From Acetobacteraceae bacterium (lineage in GTDB: Bacteria > Pseudomonadota > Alphaproteobacteria > Acetobacterales > Acetobacteraceae), in NCBI GenBank assembly GCA_031291725.1, contig JARLIM010000015.1:62001-126000 (forward strand): a DNA stretch of 64,000 bases, read 5' to 3'. Of the stretch, positions 44,997 to 53,709 are shown piece after piece (position 1 is the stretch's first letter; every line of letters starts with the position of its first letter). A model generated the notes under the pieces. That model was not told where the DNA came from, ran no database searches, and was given only the letters and a program-made list of their open reading frames with translations. The position numbers were made by a program, and so were the translations under genes.

Positions 44997-46889
44997 TCAA
45001 GAACGCGCCGCCTCCAACGCCTCTTCCGCTTCCAGCCACGCCGCTTCCGCCGCCTTGATGTCGCGGGCGATGTCGGACAGGCGGGTTTTGGCGGAGATCA
45101 TGTCGCTCACCCGATGCGGCTGATAGATCGTCGGGTTGGCCAGCACCGCCTCGACCTTTTTCTGCTCCTCGGTCAACTTGGCGAGCTTCTCCTCCGCCGT
45201 GCGGGCCACTTTCTTCAGCCCGTTGAGTTGGGCCTTGTTGTCGGCCTGCTTCTTCTTGACCTCGTGCTTGCCCTGCATGCCGGTCGCATCGCCGCGTCCA
45301 GCCGGGCGGCCGGTGATGCGGGCGCGCTCGGCCAGATAGAGGCGGTACTCGTCCATATCGCCGTCATAGGGCCGCACAGCGCCCTCGCCGACCAGCCAAA
45401 GCTGATCGGCCACCAACTCCACCAGCGCCGGATCATGGGTGATCAGCAGCACCGCCCCGCTGAACGCGGTCAGCGCGCGCACCATCGCGTCCTTGGCGTC
45501 GATGTCCAGATGGTTCGTCGGCTCGTCGAGGATGAGCAATTGCGGCGCATCGCGTGTGGCCAGTGCCAGCAGCAGCCGCGCCTTCTCGCCCCCTGACAGC
45601 GCCGAGATCTTGTTGCTCGCACGGTCGGCATCCAGGCCGAAACGGGCGAGTTGGGCGCGGCATTGCTGCACGGTGGCGGTGGGAAGGGCGCGCTGCATGT
45701 GATCGATCGGCGTCTCATGCGCGATCAACTCGTCTTCCTGATGCTGCGCGAAGAAGCCAACCTTGAGCTTCGGATTGCGAAATCCCTTGCCGCCCATCTG
45801 CTCCATCCGGCCGGCGACCAGCTTGGCGAAGGTGGATTTGCCGTTGCCGTTGGCGCCGAGCAGCGCGATGCGGTCGCCCATATCGATGCGGCAGGCGATG
45901 TTGCGCAGCAGCGGCTTGCCGTCATAGCCAACCGAGACGCCCTCCATCGACAGCATCGGCGGCGAGAGTTCCACCGGCTCGGGGAAGGCGAAGCGTGTCA
46001 CGGTCTCTTCAATCACGCTCTCGATTTGGGGCAGCTTGGCAATGGCCTTGATGCGGGCCTGCGCCTGCTTGGCCTTGGTGGCCGAGGCGCGGAAACGATC
46101 GACGAATTTCTGCAAATGCGCCTTCTGATCGGCCACTTTCTCGGCCTGCGATTTCAACTGCATCGCGCGCTCGGTGCGGATGCGGACGAATTCGTCATAG
46201 CCGCCAGGGGTGAGGCTGATTTTCGCCTGATCCAGATGCGCGATGCTGTCCACGCAGCGATCGAGCAGGCCGCGATCATGCGAGATCAGCAGACAGGCAC
46301 CGGGGAATTTCGCCAGCCAGTTTTCCAGCCACAACGTGGCTTCCAGGTCCAGATGGTTCGTCGGCTCGTCGAGCAGCAGAATATCCGGGTTGGAGAACAA
46401 CGCGGTCGCCAGCGCCACGCGCATGCGCCAGCCGCCGGAGAATTCATCCACCGGGCGTTGCTGGGTGTCGGCATTGAAGCCCAACCCCGCCAGAATCGCC
46501 GCCGCCCGCGAGGGGGCGGCATCGGCACCGATGGTGTAGAGCCGGTCATGCACCTCGGCCAGCCGCATCGGCTCGGTGTGCGGATCATCGGCCTCCGCCA
46601 TCAGGGCGGCGCGTTCCTCATCGCCGGCCAGCACGGTGTCGAGCAGCGATTGCGGGCCGGAGGGCGCTTCCTGCTTGAGGTAGGACAGCTTGGCCCGGCT
46701 GGCGAGGCGAATTGTGCCGTCATCGAGCGCAACCGTGCCGGTGATGGCGCGGAACAGTGTCGACTTGCCCGCCCCGTTGCGGCCAACGAGGCCGATGCGT
46801 CGACCTGGATCGATCGTCAGATCGGCCTGGTTGAGAAGGGTGCGCCCGGCCATGCGGATGGTGACGCCAGAAAGGACAAGAAGACTCAT
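44997..46889 (-). CDS. ABC-F family ATP-binding protein
   Basis: A 630-residue soluble protein with two ABC domains and no membrane helices, the ABC-F layout of ribosome-associated factors. Domain 1 has Walker A GLVGRNGAGKSTLF, signature FSGGWRMRVALA and LLLDEPTNHLDLEA; domain 2 has LLGANGNGKSTFA, LSGGEKARLLLAL and LILDEPTNHLDIDAKD. A charged linker (~235-310) separates them, and the C-terminal 70 residues (KKVARTAEEKLAKLTEEQKK) form a coiled coil as in Uup/YheS. It probably acts on the ribosome; whether YheS- or Uup-like is unresolved. It is divergent from ndk. Confidence 0.95.
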   Translation of the reverse strand: MSLLVLSGVTIRMAGRTLLNQADLTIDPGRRIGLVGRNGAGKSTLFRAITGTVALDDGTIRLASRAKLSYLKQEAPSGPQSLLDTVLAGDEERAALMAEADDPHTEPMRLAEVHDRLYTIGADAAPSRAAAILAGLGFNADTQQRPVDEFSGGWRMRVALATALFSNPDILLLDEPTNHLDLEATLWLENWLAKFPGACLLISHDRGLLDRCVDSIAHLDQAKISLTPGGYDEFVRIRTERAMQLKSQAEKVADQKAHLQKFVDRFRASATKAKQAQARIKAIAKLPQIESVIEETVTRFAFPEPVELSPPMLSMEGVSVGYDGKPLLRNIACRIDMGDRIALLGANGNGKSTFAKLVAGRMEQMGGKGFRNPKLKVGFFAQHQEDELIAHETPIDHMQRALPTATVQQCRAQLARFGLDADRASNKISALSGGEKARLLLALATRDAPQLLILDEPTNHLDIDAKDAMVRALTAFSGAVLLITHDPALVELVADQLWLVGEGAVRPYDGDMDEYRLYLAERARITGRPAGRGDATGMQGKHEVKKKQADNKAQLNGLKKVARTAEEKLAKLTEEQKKVEAVLANPTIYQPHRVSDMISAKTRLSDIARDIKAAEAAWLEAEEALEAARS

Positions 46890-46996
46890 GCTGCGGCTCG
46901 TAGCGCGTTGGGGGCATGCGGGGGAAGGGGTTGTCCGGGTATCCGCCCTGTTCTAAAGCGCCGCATCGCAGCAATTCTTGCAAAGAGAGAACTCTT

Positions 46997-47419
46997 ATGG
47001 CCCTCGAACGCACTTTTTCGATCATCAAGCCGGATGCCACCCGCCGCAACCTGACCGGCGCGATCAACGCCGTCATCGAAACGGCCGGTCTGCGCATCGT
47101 CGCGCAGAAGCGCATCCAGATGACCACCGCCCAGGCCGAATCCTTCTACGGCGTGCACAGCGAGCGCGGCTTCTTCCGCGATCTGGTCAACTTCATGACC
47201 TCCGGTCCGGTGGTTGTGCAGGTTCTGGAAGGTGAGAACGCGGTTGCCGCCTATCGCGACGTCATGGGCGCCACCAACCCGGCCAATGCCGCCGAAGGCA
47301 CCATCCGCAAGCTGTTCGCCGAGAGCATCGAAGCCAACTCCGCGCATGGTTCGGACAGCCTTGAGAACGCCGCCATCGAGATCGCTTATTTCTTCGCTGG
47401 CACCGAAATCGTCGGCTGA
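46997..47419 (+). CDS. ndk: Nucleoside diphosphate kinase
   Basis: A 140-residue enzyme that equilibrates nucleoside tri- and diphosphates. It begins [20 protein letters not shown]; the phospho-acceptor His lies in [20 protein letters not shown], and [20 protein letters not shown] and [16 protein letters not shown] are the other family signatures. Length is canonical. A good terminator follows 45 bp after the stop. It is divergent from the ABC-F gene (107 bp). Confidence 0.98.
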   Translation: MALERTFSIIKPDATRRNLTGAINAVIETAGLRIVAQKRIQMTTAQAESFYGVHSERGFFRDLVNFMTSGPVVVQVLEGENAVAAYRDVMGATNPANAAEGTIRKLFAESIEANSAHGSDSLENAAIEIAYFFAGTEIVG

Positions 47420-47463
47420 TATCACGCAGCCGCCCCTCGGGGCGCGATGGCGATATGATCACA

Positions 47464-47496
47464 AAAACCCGTCAGCACATGCTGGCGGGTTTTTTG
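47464..47496 (+). terminator. Rho-independent terminator of ndk
   Basis: AACCCGTCAGCA / TGCTGGCGGGTT with a 2-nt loop (one G-T wobble) is followed by TTTTTG. A-rich bases before the stem could let it act in both directions. Confidence 0.85.
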
Positions 47497-47548
47497 TTGG
47501 AACGGTGAGGAGGAGGCTCGCGCAGACCCGGATGAAACATCCCCGTCA

Positions 47549-48457
47549 TCACGCCTTGCCGACATCGACCTCCACGAAGGCTTTCGACAGCGCCGTGACC
47601 GGGATCAGGCTTGGCTGGTCGAAGCCCCACGGATTGAGTGCCTTGACATAGGTGGCACCGCCCTGCGTCACCAGACCGTCAAACATATAGGCGTGGTCGC
47701 CGACGAGGTTGTAGGTGCTGTTGCCGGACATGCTGGTGTCCAGCACGATCATGTCGTTGGCTTTGATCAGCGTGTTGAAATTCGCAGTCACCTGGGCGGC
47801 GGTTGAGCCGAATTGCGTGGGCGAATACCAGGTGGCGGCATTGCCGGTGAGTTCTTCCATCGCATACACCGGCGAGCCGCCATTCATGATGCTGCTATAG
47901 CCGCCGCCAAGCTGGGCAAAAGCGTTCTCCAGCACCTGCGGCCAGATTTCCTTCACCCCACCCACCACATCCTGCGATGCGCCGTTATCGACGGAGTAGC
48001 TGGCGAAATTGTTGGTGACGGTTTTGGTGGTCGCCACCAACTCGGTGATGGAGGAATGTCCCACTTTCACCGTCTCGAACGCATACAATTTCACCGTCTC
48101 GGTGCCATTGCTGTTCTGGGTGATCATGTTGGTGATGAAGCTCGGATCGGTCAGCACGATCTCGCCGATGGAGGAGAGCAGATAGCAATCGCCGATCTGG
48201 CCCTGATTGATATCCGACACCGCCACGGCAGAGGTGTTGCCCGTCTCGGTGAGGTAGAGCGCCATCTGTTCCGTCGTCGAGCCGATGGTCCCTGTCAGAG
48301 TGGTGGTGGTCGTGCCGTACAGGCCGCCTGTCGGGTCAGGGGCGGGGGCGTAGTCCGGGATGGCGGGAGCGGCGACACTGTCGGCATAGCTCTGTCCGCT
48401 GCCGGAACCATCGATGGCGGCGGCATTGCCGTAAAGGTCAGCCCAATTCTGTTTCAT
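47549..48457 (-). CDS. Calpain-like (C2-family) cysteine protease
   Basis: A 302-residue protein. The start MKQNWADLYGNAAAID has GAGGAAGGGC upstream; seven more residues are possible. The calpain triad is clear: Cys91 in INQGQIGDCYLLSSIGEI, His255 in VGDHAYMFDG and Asn275 in LNPWG. The middle stretch EIWPQVLENAFAQLGGGYSS matches the calpain WxxLLEKAYAKxxGSY pattern, and MEELTG follows as in calpains. Residues 1-80 are low-complexity (Gly, Ser, Thr, Ala, Pro) with no Sec signal, so secretion by another route or cytoplasmic action are both possible. No calcium-binding or C2-like domains are attached. It is monocistronic; targets unknown. Confidence 0.9.
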   Translation of the reverse strand: MKQNWADLYGNAAAIDGSGSGQSYADSVAAPAIPDYAPAPDPTGGLYGTTTTTLTGTIGSTTEQMALYLTETGNTSAVAVSDINQGQIGDCYLLSSIGEIVLTDPSFITNMITQNSNGTETVKLYAFETVKVGHSSITELVATTKTVTNNFASYSVDNGASQDVVGGVKEIWPQVLENAFAQLGGGYSSIMNGGSPVYAMEELTGNAATWYSPTQFGSTAAQVTANFNTLIKANDMIVLDTSMSGNSTYNLVGDHAYMFDGLVTQGGATYVKALNPWGFDQPSLIPVTALSKAFVEVDVGKA

Positions 48458-48512
48458 CGCCGTAAAGCCCTTCCTCAAGCCGGACCCGCAGGACCGTTAT
48501 TTAGGCAGACCT

Positions 48513-48989
48513 TTATCCGGCTTGCCGGAGAAGATCCTCGCGCGCATTTGTTGCCAATGCGTCTGCTCGCTCATTCATAGCATTGCCGGAATGCCCTCGC
48601 ACCCATTTCCATTCGATTTCGTGTCGTTTGGCGGCATCAAGAATGCGTGTCCACAAATCCATATTGGCCACCGGATCGCCGCTGGCGTTCTTCCAGCCCT
48701 TGCGAACCCAGCCCGTGTGCCACCGCGTGATGCCGTTCTTGAGGTATTCGCTGTCGGTGTGCAGCACGATCTTGCAAGGCCGCTTGAGAACCTCCAGCGC
48801 CTCGGCGGCGGCGGTGAGCTCCATGCGGTTGTTGGTTGTCTGTTTCTCGCCACCGGAGAGTTCGCGTTCCGCCGATTTGAATTGCAGGATCGCCGACCAG
48901 CCGCCCGGCCCCGGATTGGGCTTGCAGCCGCCATCGGTCCAGATCAGCACAAGGTCGGGCATGGCAGTGTCTGCGGTGTCATCCGCCAT
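48513..48989 (-). CDS. rnhA: Ribonuclease HI
   Basis: A 158-residue RNase HI that removes RNA from RNA-DNA hybrids. The metal-binding acidic residues are in IWTDGGCKPNPGPGGW, NNRMELTAAAEAL, LHTDSEYLKNGI and NERADALATNA; the VRGHSGNAMNERAD loop is canonical. The start (MADDTADTAMPDLV) overlaps the thrB 3' end by 11 nt; an internal ATG at MPDLVLIW is an alternative giving 149 residues. The thrB-rnhA order is common in alphaproteobacteria. Confidence 0.97.
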   Translation of the reverse strand: MADDTADTAMPDLVLIWTDGGCKPNPGPGGWSAILQFKSAERELSGGEKQTTNNRMELTAAAEALEVLKRPCKIVLHTDSEYLKNGITRWHTGWVRKGWKNASGDPVANMDLWTRILDAAKRHEIEWKWVRGHSGNAMNERADALATNAREDLLRQAG

Positions 48990-49938
48990 AATCGGTCTCG
49001 CTGTTGGCATGCAGGTGGAAGCGCAGGCGGCGGACGTAATCCATCGGGTCCTTGCGGGTGACGAACGCGCCGGGCGGGGTGTTGACCCAATCATAGAGCC
49101 GGGTGAGGGCAAAGCGCATCGCTGCACCCTGGCAGAGCACCGGCAGGGCCGCCAACTCGGCCTTCTGCATCTGCCGCACGCGGTTATAGCCGCCCAGCAG
49201 GGCTTGCCCCTTGGTGATGTTGAAGCTGCCATCCGCCTCGAAGCACCAGGCGTTCAGGCACACCGCCACGTCATAGGCGAGCAGATCGGTGGCGGCGAAA
49301 TAGAAATCGATCAAGCCGGAGAGCTGCCCGCCCAGGAAGAACACATTGTCCGGGAACAGATCGGCGTGGATATGCCCCACCGGCAGATTTGTGGGCCAAG
49401 CGGCGAGGATTTTCGGCAAGGCGGTTGAAAGCTCATCGCCCAAGCCGGGATTGACCTCATCGGCACCGCCGATGGATTTCGCCAGAAGCGGTCCCCAACC
49501 ATCCGGGCCGAGTGAGTTGTGGCGGCTGGCGGCATAGCCCTGGCCTGCGATGTGCAGCTGTGCCAGCGCCGCACCAAGTGGCGCGCAATGCTCCTGCCGC
49601 ACCCGACGTGGCCAAACGCCGGGCAGGAAGGTGGTGATCGCCGCCTTGCGTCCCGCCAGATGGCGCAACGCCACGCCATCGCGTCCGCGCACCGGCAGCG
49701 GGCAGGTGACGCCGTGCTGGGCAAGATGCTCCATCAGCCCGATGAACCACGGCAGATCGTCGAGATCGACGCGCTCCTCATACAGCGTGAGGATGAAATC
49801 GGCCTCGGTGGTGCGCAGCGAGTAGTTGGAATTCTGCACGCCCTCGGCGATGCCGCGAAACGCGACCATCCCGCCGATATCATATTCGTCCAAAAACGCC
49901 GCCAGAGCGTCATCGGTTACTTCGGTAAAGACAGCCAT
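48979..49938 (-). CDS. thrB: Homoserine kinase, aminoglycoside-phosphotransferase (APH) type
   Basis: A 319-residue kinase phosphorylating homoserine in threonine synthesis; this is the APH-fold ThrB of alphaproteobacteria, unrelated to the GHMP-type enzyme. The start is MAVFTEVTDDALAAFLDEYD. Signatures are GIAEGVQNSNYSLRT, the catalytic loop HIHADLFPDNVFF and the metal-binding LIDFYFAATDLLAYDVAVC. ispH, often upstream in related genomes, is absent. It overlaps rnhA by 11 nt. Confidence 0.95.
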   Translation of the reverse strand: MAVFTEVTDDALAAFLDEYDIGGMVAFRGIAEGVQNSNYSLRTTEADFILTLYEERVDLDDLPWFIGLMEHLAQHGVTCPLPVRGRDGVALRHLAGRKAAITTFLPGVWPRRVRQEHCAPLGAALAQLHIAGQGYAASRHNSLGPDGWGPLLAKSIGGADEVNPGLGDELSTALPKILAAWPTNLPVGHIHADLFPDNVFFLGGQLSGLIDFYFAATDLLAYDVAVCLNAWCFEADGSFNITKGQALLGGYNRVRQMQKAELAALPVLCQGAAMRFALTRLYDWVNTPPGAFVTRKDPMDYVRRLRFHLHANSETDYGG

Positions 49939-50045
49939 CAGCGACGCTAGCCCCGGAAATGCAGGCCGCACCATGCCCAAGCCGGGCGAATTCGTCACGC
50001 GATTTGCACGCAACCCGGCACATCGGCAGACAGGGCGGGCCGCCG

Positions 50046-50888
50046 CTATCCGCCCATTGCCACATGCCAATCGGTGATCTGCACATCCAGTCGCTGCGTC
50101 TGGGCACGTGGCGGCAGCAGCAGCAATGCCTCGCCATCCGTCCAGCGCCAGGCGATGTCGTCATGCCGTTCCAACGGATAGAAGCCGCGCACCAAGCCGG
50201 GATTGTCCAAGGCGATCTCCGCCTCCTCCAGGCTCAGACGCAGCAGCGCCACGCCGAGGGGGCGGCAATCGCCATCGGCAAGGAACGTCTCGCTCACCAG
50301 GCGCACCGCCGCCGTGCGGGCCGGGACGGAGAAATGCAGCCACGCCCCGCTTGGCATCGCCTCGGCAGCAATCAACGCCACCTCCTCCCCCCCGGCATAT
50401 GCCCGCAGGGCGATAATCTCGGCCAGATCGGGCGGGGCATCGCAGTCGTCGTCATAGGCGGCAAGGTTGAGCGCCACGCCATCGATCACCAGCCGCTCGG
50501 CACCCTCGACGGCCAATTCCACCCAGGCCGAATCCGGGTCCGCCGCGGCGGGCAGGCAGAGTTGGGCGGCAGGGATCGGTGTGGCCATCGCTTGCGCCAG
50601 CGCGATCTCCTGGCGTGGAACCAGCAGCAGATCGGCAATCGGTCTGTCTTGCCCCAATGAATCGCGCGGCAGCAGCGCAACGCGGGCAGGGGGCGCGCAT
50701 GGGGTCAACTGGCTGACCGGACGAAAATCCATCCTGCCCGCCGCTTGCACCAGCACCGCATCCTCCAAGGCACATAATGCCAATGCGCGCGGAGTTGGAC
50801 CGATCGCCGGGTCGAGCACGAGGCATTGCGCATGGGCGGGCAGCCGAAGTGCGGGGGCGTGCGGGCAGGGGGAAGTTATGGCGGACAT
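50046..50888 (-). CDS. Hypothetical protein with divergent Hint-like N-terminal domain
   Basis: A 280-residue protein starting MSAITSPCPHAPALRLP. Residues ~40-105 (ALEDAVLVQAAGRMDFRPVS, then LLPRDSLGQDRPIADLLLVP followed by RQEIAL) follow the spacing of bacterial Hint-like domains, whose core reads roughly G-LG---P-RDL-VSP-H. The SPQH His is replaced (VPRQE), so self-splicing is unlikely. Residues ~120-280 look like beta-sandwich strands ending LDVQITDWHVAMGG. There is no signal peptide. The Hint call is a moderate inference from pattern; otherwise unknown function. Confidence 0.6.
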   Translation of the reverse strand: MSAITSPCPHAPALRLPAHAQCLVLDPAIGPTPRALALCALEDAVLVQAAGRMDFRPVSQLTPCAPPARVALLPRDSLGQDRPIADLLLVPRQEIALAQAMATPIPAAQLCLPAAADPDSAWVELAVEGAERLVIDGVALNLAAYDDDCDAPPDLAEIIALRAYAGGEEVALIAAEAMPSGAWLHFSVPARTAAVRLVSETFLADGDCRPLGVALLRLSLEEAEIALDNPGLVRGFYPLERHDDIAWRWTDGEALLLLPPRAQTQRLDVQITDWHVAMGG

Positions 50889-50982
50889 GCGTCGATCCTG
50901 ACTTGCATGAAGCCAGTCAGCGGCCATTCTGTGTTTGGGCGCAATTCAGGGAAATTGCGCATCCGTGGGGACGGGGAATTTC

Positions 50983-52260
50983 ATGTTGGCAGCAAGCTTG
51001 GCGCAGAGACTGGCGCAGCGTGGGATTTTCTATGGCTGGGTGATGGTGGGGCTCACCTTCATGATCACCCTGTCCACCGCCTCGGTGATGGGCCTGGTGG
51101 GCGTGCTGATTCTGCCGTTCAAGGCGGAATATGGTTGGACGGCGAGCCAGATCGGCGGGCCGTTGAGCCTGCGTCTGGCGCTGTTCGGCCTCACCGCCCC
51201 CTTCGCCGCCGCCTTCATGGCGCGCTACGGCGTGCGCCGCGTGGTGGCAGGGGCGTTGATCCTGATCGTTTCGGGTGTGGCCATTGCCACGCAGATGACC
51301 CAGCTGTGGCAGCTTTGGATCACCTGGGGGCTGATGGTCGGACTCGGCACCGGGCTGACCGCCCTGGTCCTGGGGGCCACCGTCTCCGGGCGCTGGTTCA
51401 CCGCGCGGCGTGGTTTGGTGATGGGCATGCTGACGGCGGCCAATGCCACCGGCCAGCTTTTGTTCCTGCCGCTCGCCGCCTGGCTCGGCACGCATTATGG
51501 CTGGCGGATGGCGGTGATCCCGGCGACGCTGGCCTGCTGCTTCGCCTGGGCGATGATGCTGCTGTTCGGCTGTGAATATCCGGCCGATATCGGCCTTGCT
51601 CCCTATGGTGAGACCGCCATTCGTCCCCGCCCGGCGCGCATTGCCGGCAATCCGTTTGCCTCCAGCCTGAAAGTGCTGGGCGAAGCCTCCGCCTCGCCGA
51701 CATTCTGGATGCTCTTCTTCACCTTCTTCGTCTGCGGCCTGTCCACCAACGGCTTGGTGCAGAACCATTTCATCCCGCTCTGTCACGATATGGGGCTGGA
51801 GGAGGTGGCAGCCGCCGGTGTGTTGGCGATGATGGGCGCGTTCGATTTCGTCGGCACCATCGGCTCCGGCTGGCTGACCGACCGTTTCGACAGCCGCAAG
51901 CTGCTCTTTGTCTATTACGGTCTGCGCGGCCTGAGCCTGATCGCGCTGCCCCACACCGATTTCAGCTTCTTCGGCCTGAGCATCTTCGCCATCTTCTACG
52001 GTCTGGACTGGATCGCCACCGTGCCGCCGACCGTGCGTCTGGCCGCACAGGAATTCGGGCGGGACAAGGGGCCGCTGGTGTTCGGCTGGGCGTTTGCCGC
52101 GCATCAATTGGGTGCGTCGGTGGCGGCCTCGGCCGGTGCGATGATCAAGGACGGCTCCGGCTCCTATTTCCCCGCCTTCACGGCGGCGGGTATCGCCTGC
52201 ATCCTGGCGGCGGCGGCGGCGCTGTGGGTGAAGGCGCGGCCGGCGCATGCGATTGCCTAG
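50983..52260 (+). CDS. MFS transporter
   Basis: A 425-residue major facilitator with about 12 hydrophobic helices. The start MLAASLAQRLAQRGIFYGW has GGGGAA upstream. The loop after helix 2 (ARYGVRRVVAGALIL) matches the MFS DRxGRR-type motif, and GSGWLTDRFDSRKLLF between helices 8 and 9 is the second copy. It resembles monocarboxylate/oxalate-type MFS proteins (FYGWVMVGLTFMI start). It is followed 94 bp later by a probable 8-oxoguanine deaminase, so purine or cyclic amide uptake is conceivable but unproven. Confidence 0.92.
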   Translation: MLAASLAQRLAQRGIFYGWVMVGLTFMITLSTASVMGLVGVLILPFKAEYGWTASQIGGPLSLRLALFGLTAPFAAAFMARYGVRRVVAGALILIVSGVAIATQMTQLWQLWITWGLMVGLGTGLTALVLGATVSGRWFTARRGLVMGMLTAANATGQLLFLPLAAWLGTHYGWRMAVIPATLACCFAWAMMLLFGCEYPADIGLAPYGETAIRPRPARIAGNPFASSLKVLGEASASPTFWMLFFTFFVCGLSTNGLVQNHFIPLCHDMGLEEVAAAGVLAMMGAFDFVGTIGSGWLTDRFDSRKLLFVYYGLRGLSLIALPHTDFSFFGLSIFAIFYGLDWIATVPPTVRLAAQEFGRDKGPLVFGWAFAAHQLGASVAASAGAMIKDGSGSYFPAFTAAGIACILAAAAALWVKARPAHAIA

Positions 52261-52354
52261 CTGACGCCGTCATAGCACATTTCGGCATCGCATTTGCTTG
52301 ATCGCATGTGCGTGAGGGTATCTCAGCTATCGCATCGCAATCATCGGGGGCCGC

Positions 52355-53704
52355 ATGACATCGACCGCTTTGTGGATCCGTGATCCGCTCGCCATCCTGG
52401 CCGATGGGGCCGAGCGTGGCATTGTCGTCAAGAACGGCCAGATCGTCGAACTCGTCCCCGCCGGGCGTGCAGCACCGCTGACGCCGGATTGCGCGGTCTT
52501 CGATGCCGGTCGCCACGTCATCATTCCCGGCCTGATCAGCACGCATCATCATTTCTATCAAACCCTTACCCGCGCCACGCCAGCCGCCTTGAACCGGGAG
52601 CTGTTCCCCTGGCTGAAGGCGCTCTATCCGATCTGGGCAAAGATCACGCCGGAGATTCTCGATGCCGGTGTCACCACGGCACTCGCCGAATTGCTGCTCT
52701 CCGGCTGCACCACCACCACCGACCACCATTATCTGTTCCCGCCCGGCCTGGAACACGCCATCGACATCGAGATCGCCGCTGCCCAGAAATTGGGCATTCG
52801 CGTGGTGGTCACGCGCGGTTCGATGAATCTCTCCGAACGCGATGGCGGTCTGCCGCCGGACAGCGTGGTGCAGGATGACGACACCATTCTCGCCGACAGC
52901 GAACGCCTCGTGCGCCAATATCACCAGCAAGGCCCGCACGCGATGGTGCAGGTGGCCCTCGCCCCGTGCTCGCCCTTCACCAACACCAAGCAGTTGATGG
53001 TGCAGACGCTGGAATTGGCCGAGAAGCTGGATGTCCGCCTGCACACCCATCTGGCCGAGACGCAGGATGAGAACGCGTTCTGCCTGGAAAAGATGGGCTG
53101 CACGCCGCTGGATTATCTGGAAGATGTGGGCTGGCTGTCCAACCGCACCTGGCTGGCGCATGGCATTCACTTCAATTCGTCTGAAATCAAACGCCTGGCC
53201 AAGGCGGGCACCACGGTGACGCATTGCCCGTGCAGCAATCAGATCCTCGGCTCCGGCCATTGTCTGGTCTGTGAGATGGAAGATGCCGGGATGAAAGTCG
53301 GCCTGGGCGTGGATGGCTCGGCGTCGAACAACCATTCCAACATGATGGATGAGGTGCGCACCGCCTTCCTGTTCCAGCGCCATCATTACGGCGTGCTGAA
53401 AGTCACCCCGGCCGATGCGCTGCGTTGGGCCACCACCGGCTCGGCCGCCTGCGTCGGGCGGCCGGAACTGGGGGCGATTGCCGTGGGCATGGCGGCGGAT
53501 CTTGCGATGTTCACCGTCGAGGAACTGCGCTACGCCGGGGCCATCGACAAATTACAGGCGCTCGTGCTCTCCGGTGCCTCACGCGCGGATCGGGTGATGG
53601 TGGCCGGGACATGGCGGGTGATTGACGGCCAAATTCCAGGCTTTGACGTCGCCGCCCTGATCGCGCGGCAGAATGCGGCGTCGGTCAGGCTGCACAGTTT
53701 GTGA
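52355..53704 (+). CDS. 8-oxoguanine deaminase (amidohydrolase superfamily)
   Basis: A 449-residue TIM-barrel amidohydrolase. Metal ligands are in GLISTHHHFYQTLTR (HxH), RLHTHLAETQDEN, WLAHGIHF and LGVDGSASNNHSN. The extended motifs LFPWLKALYPIWAKITPE, LLLSGCTTTTDHHYLFPPGL and CPCSNQILGSG match, from memory, the 8-oxoguanine deaminase group characterised in Pseudomonas (8-oxoguanine to urate), which is close to guanine deaminase and atrazine chlorohydrolase families. Length fits. Substrate assignment is therefore good but not certain; isocytosine or guanine remain possible. It converges with the hybrid kinase gene (5-bp gap). Confidence 0.87.
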   Translation: MTSTALWIRDPLAILADGAERGIVVKNGQIVELVPAGRAAPLTPDCAVFDAGRHVIIPGLISTHHHFYQTLTRATPAALNRELFPWLKALYPIWAKITPEILDAGVTTALAELLLSGCTTTTDHHYLFPPGLEHAIDIEIAAAQKLGIRVVVTRGSMNLSERDGGLPPDSVVQDDDTILADSERLVRQYHQQGPHAMVQVALAPCSPFTNTKQLMVQTLELAEKLDVRLHTHLAETQDENAFCLEKMGCTPLDYLEDVGWLSNRTWLAHGIHFNSSEIKRLAKAGTTVTHCPCSNQILGSGHCLVCEMEDAGMKVGLGVDGSASNNHSNMMDEVRTAFLFQRHHYGVLKVTPADALRWATTGSAACVGRPELGAIAVGMAADLAMFTVEELRYAGAIDKLQALVLSGASRADRVMVAGTWRVIDGQIPGFDVAALIARQNAASVRLHSL

Positions 53705-53709
53705 GTGCG

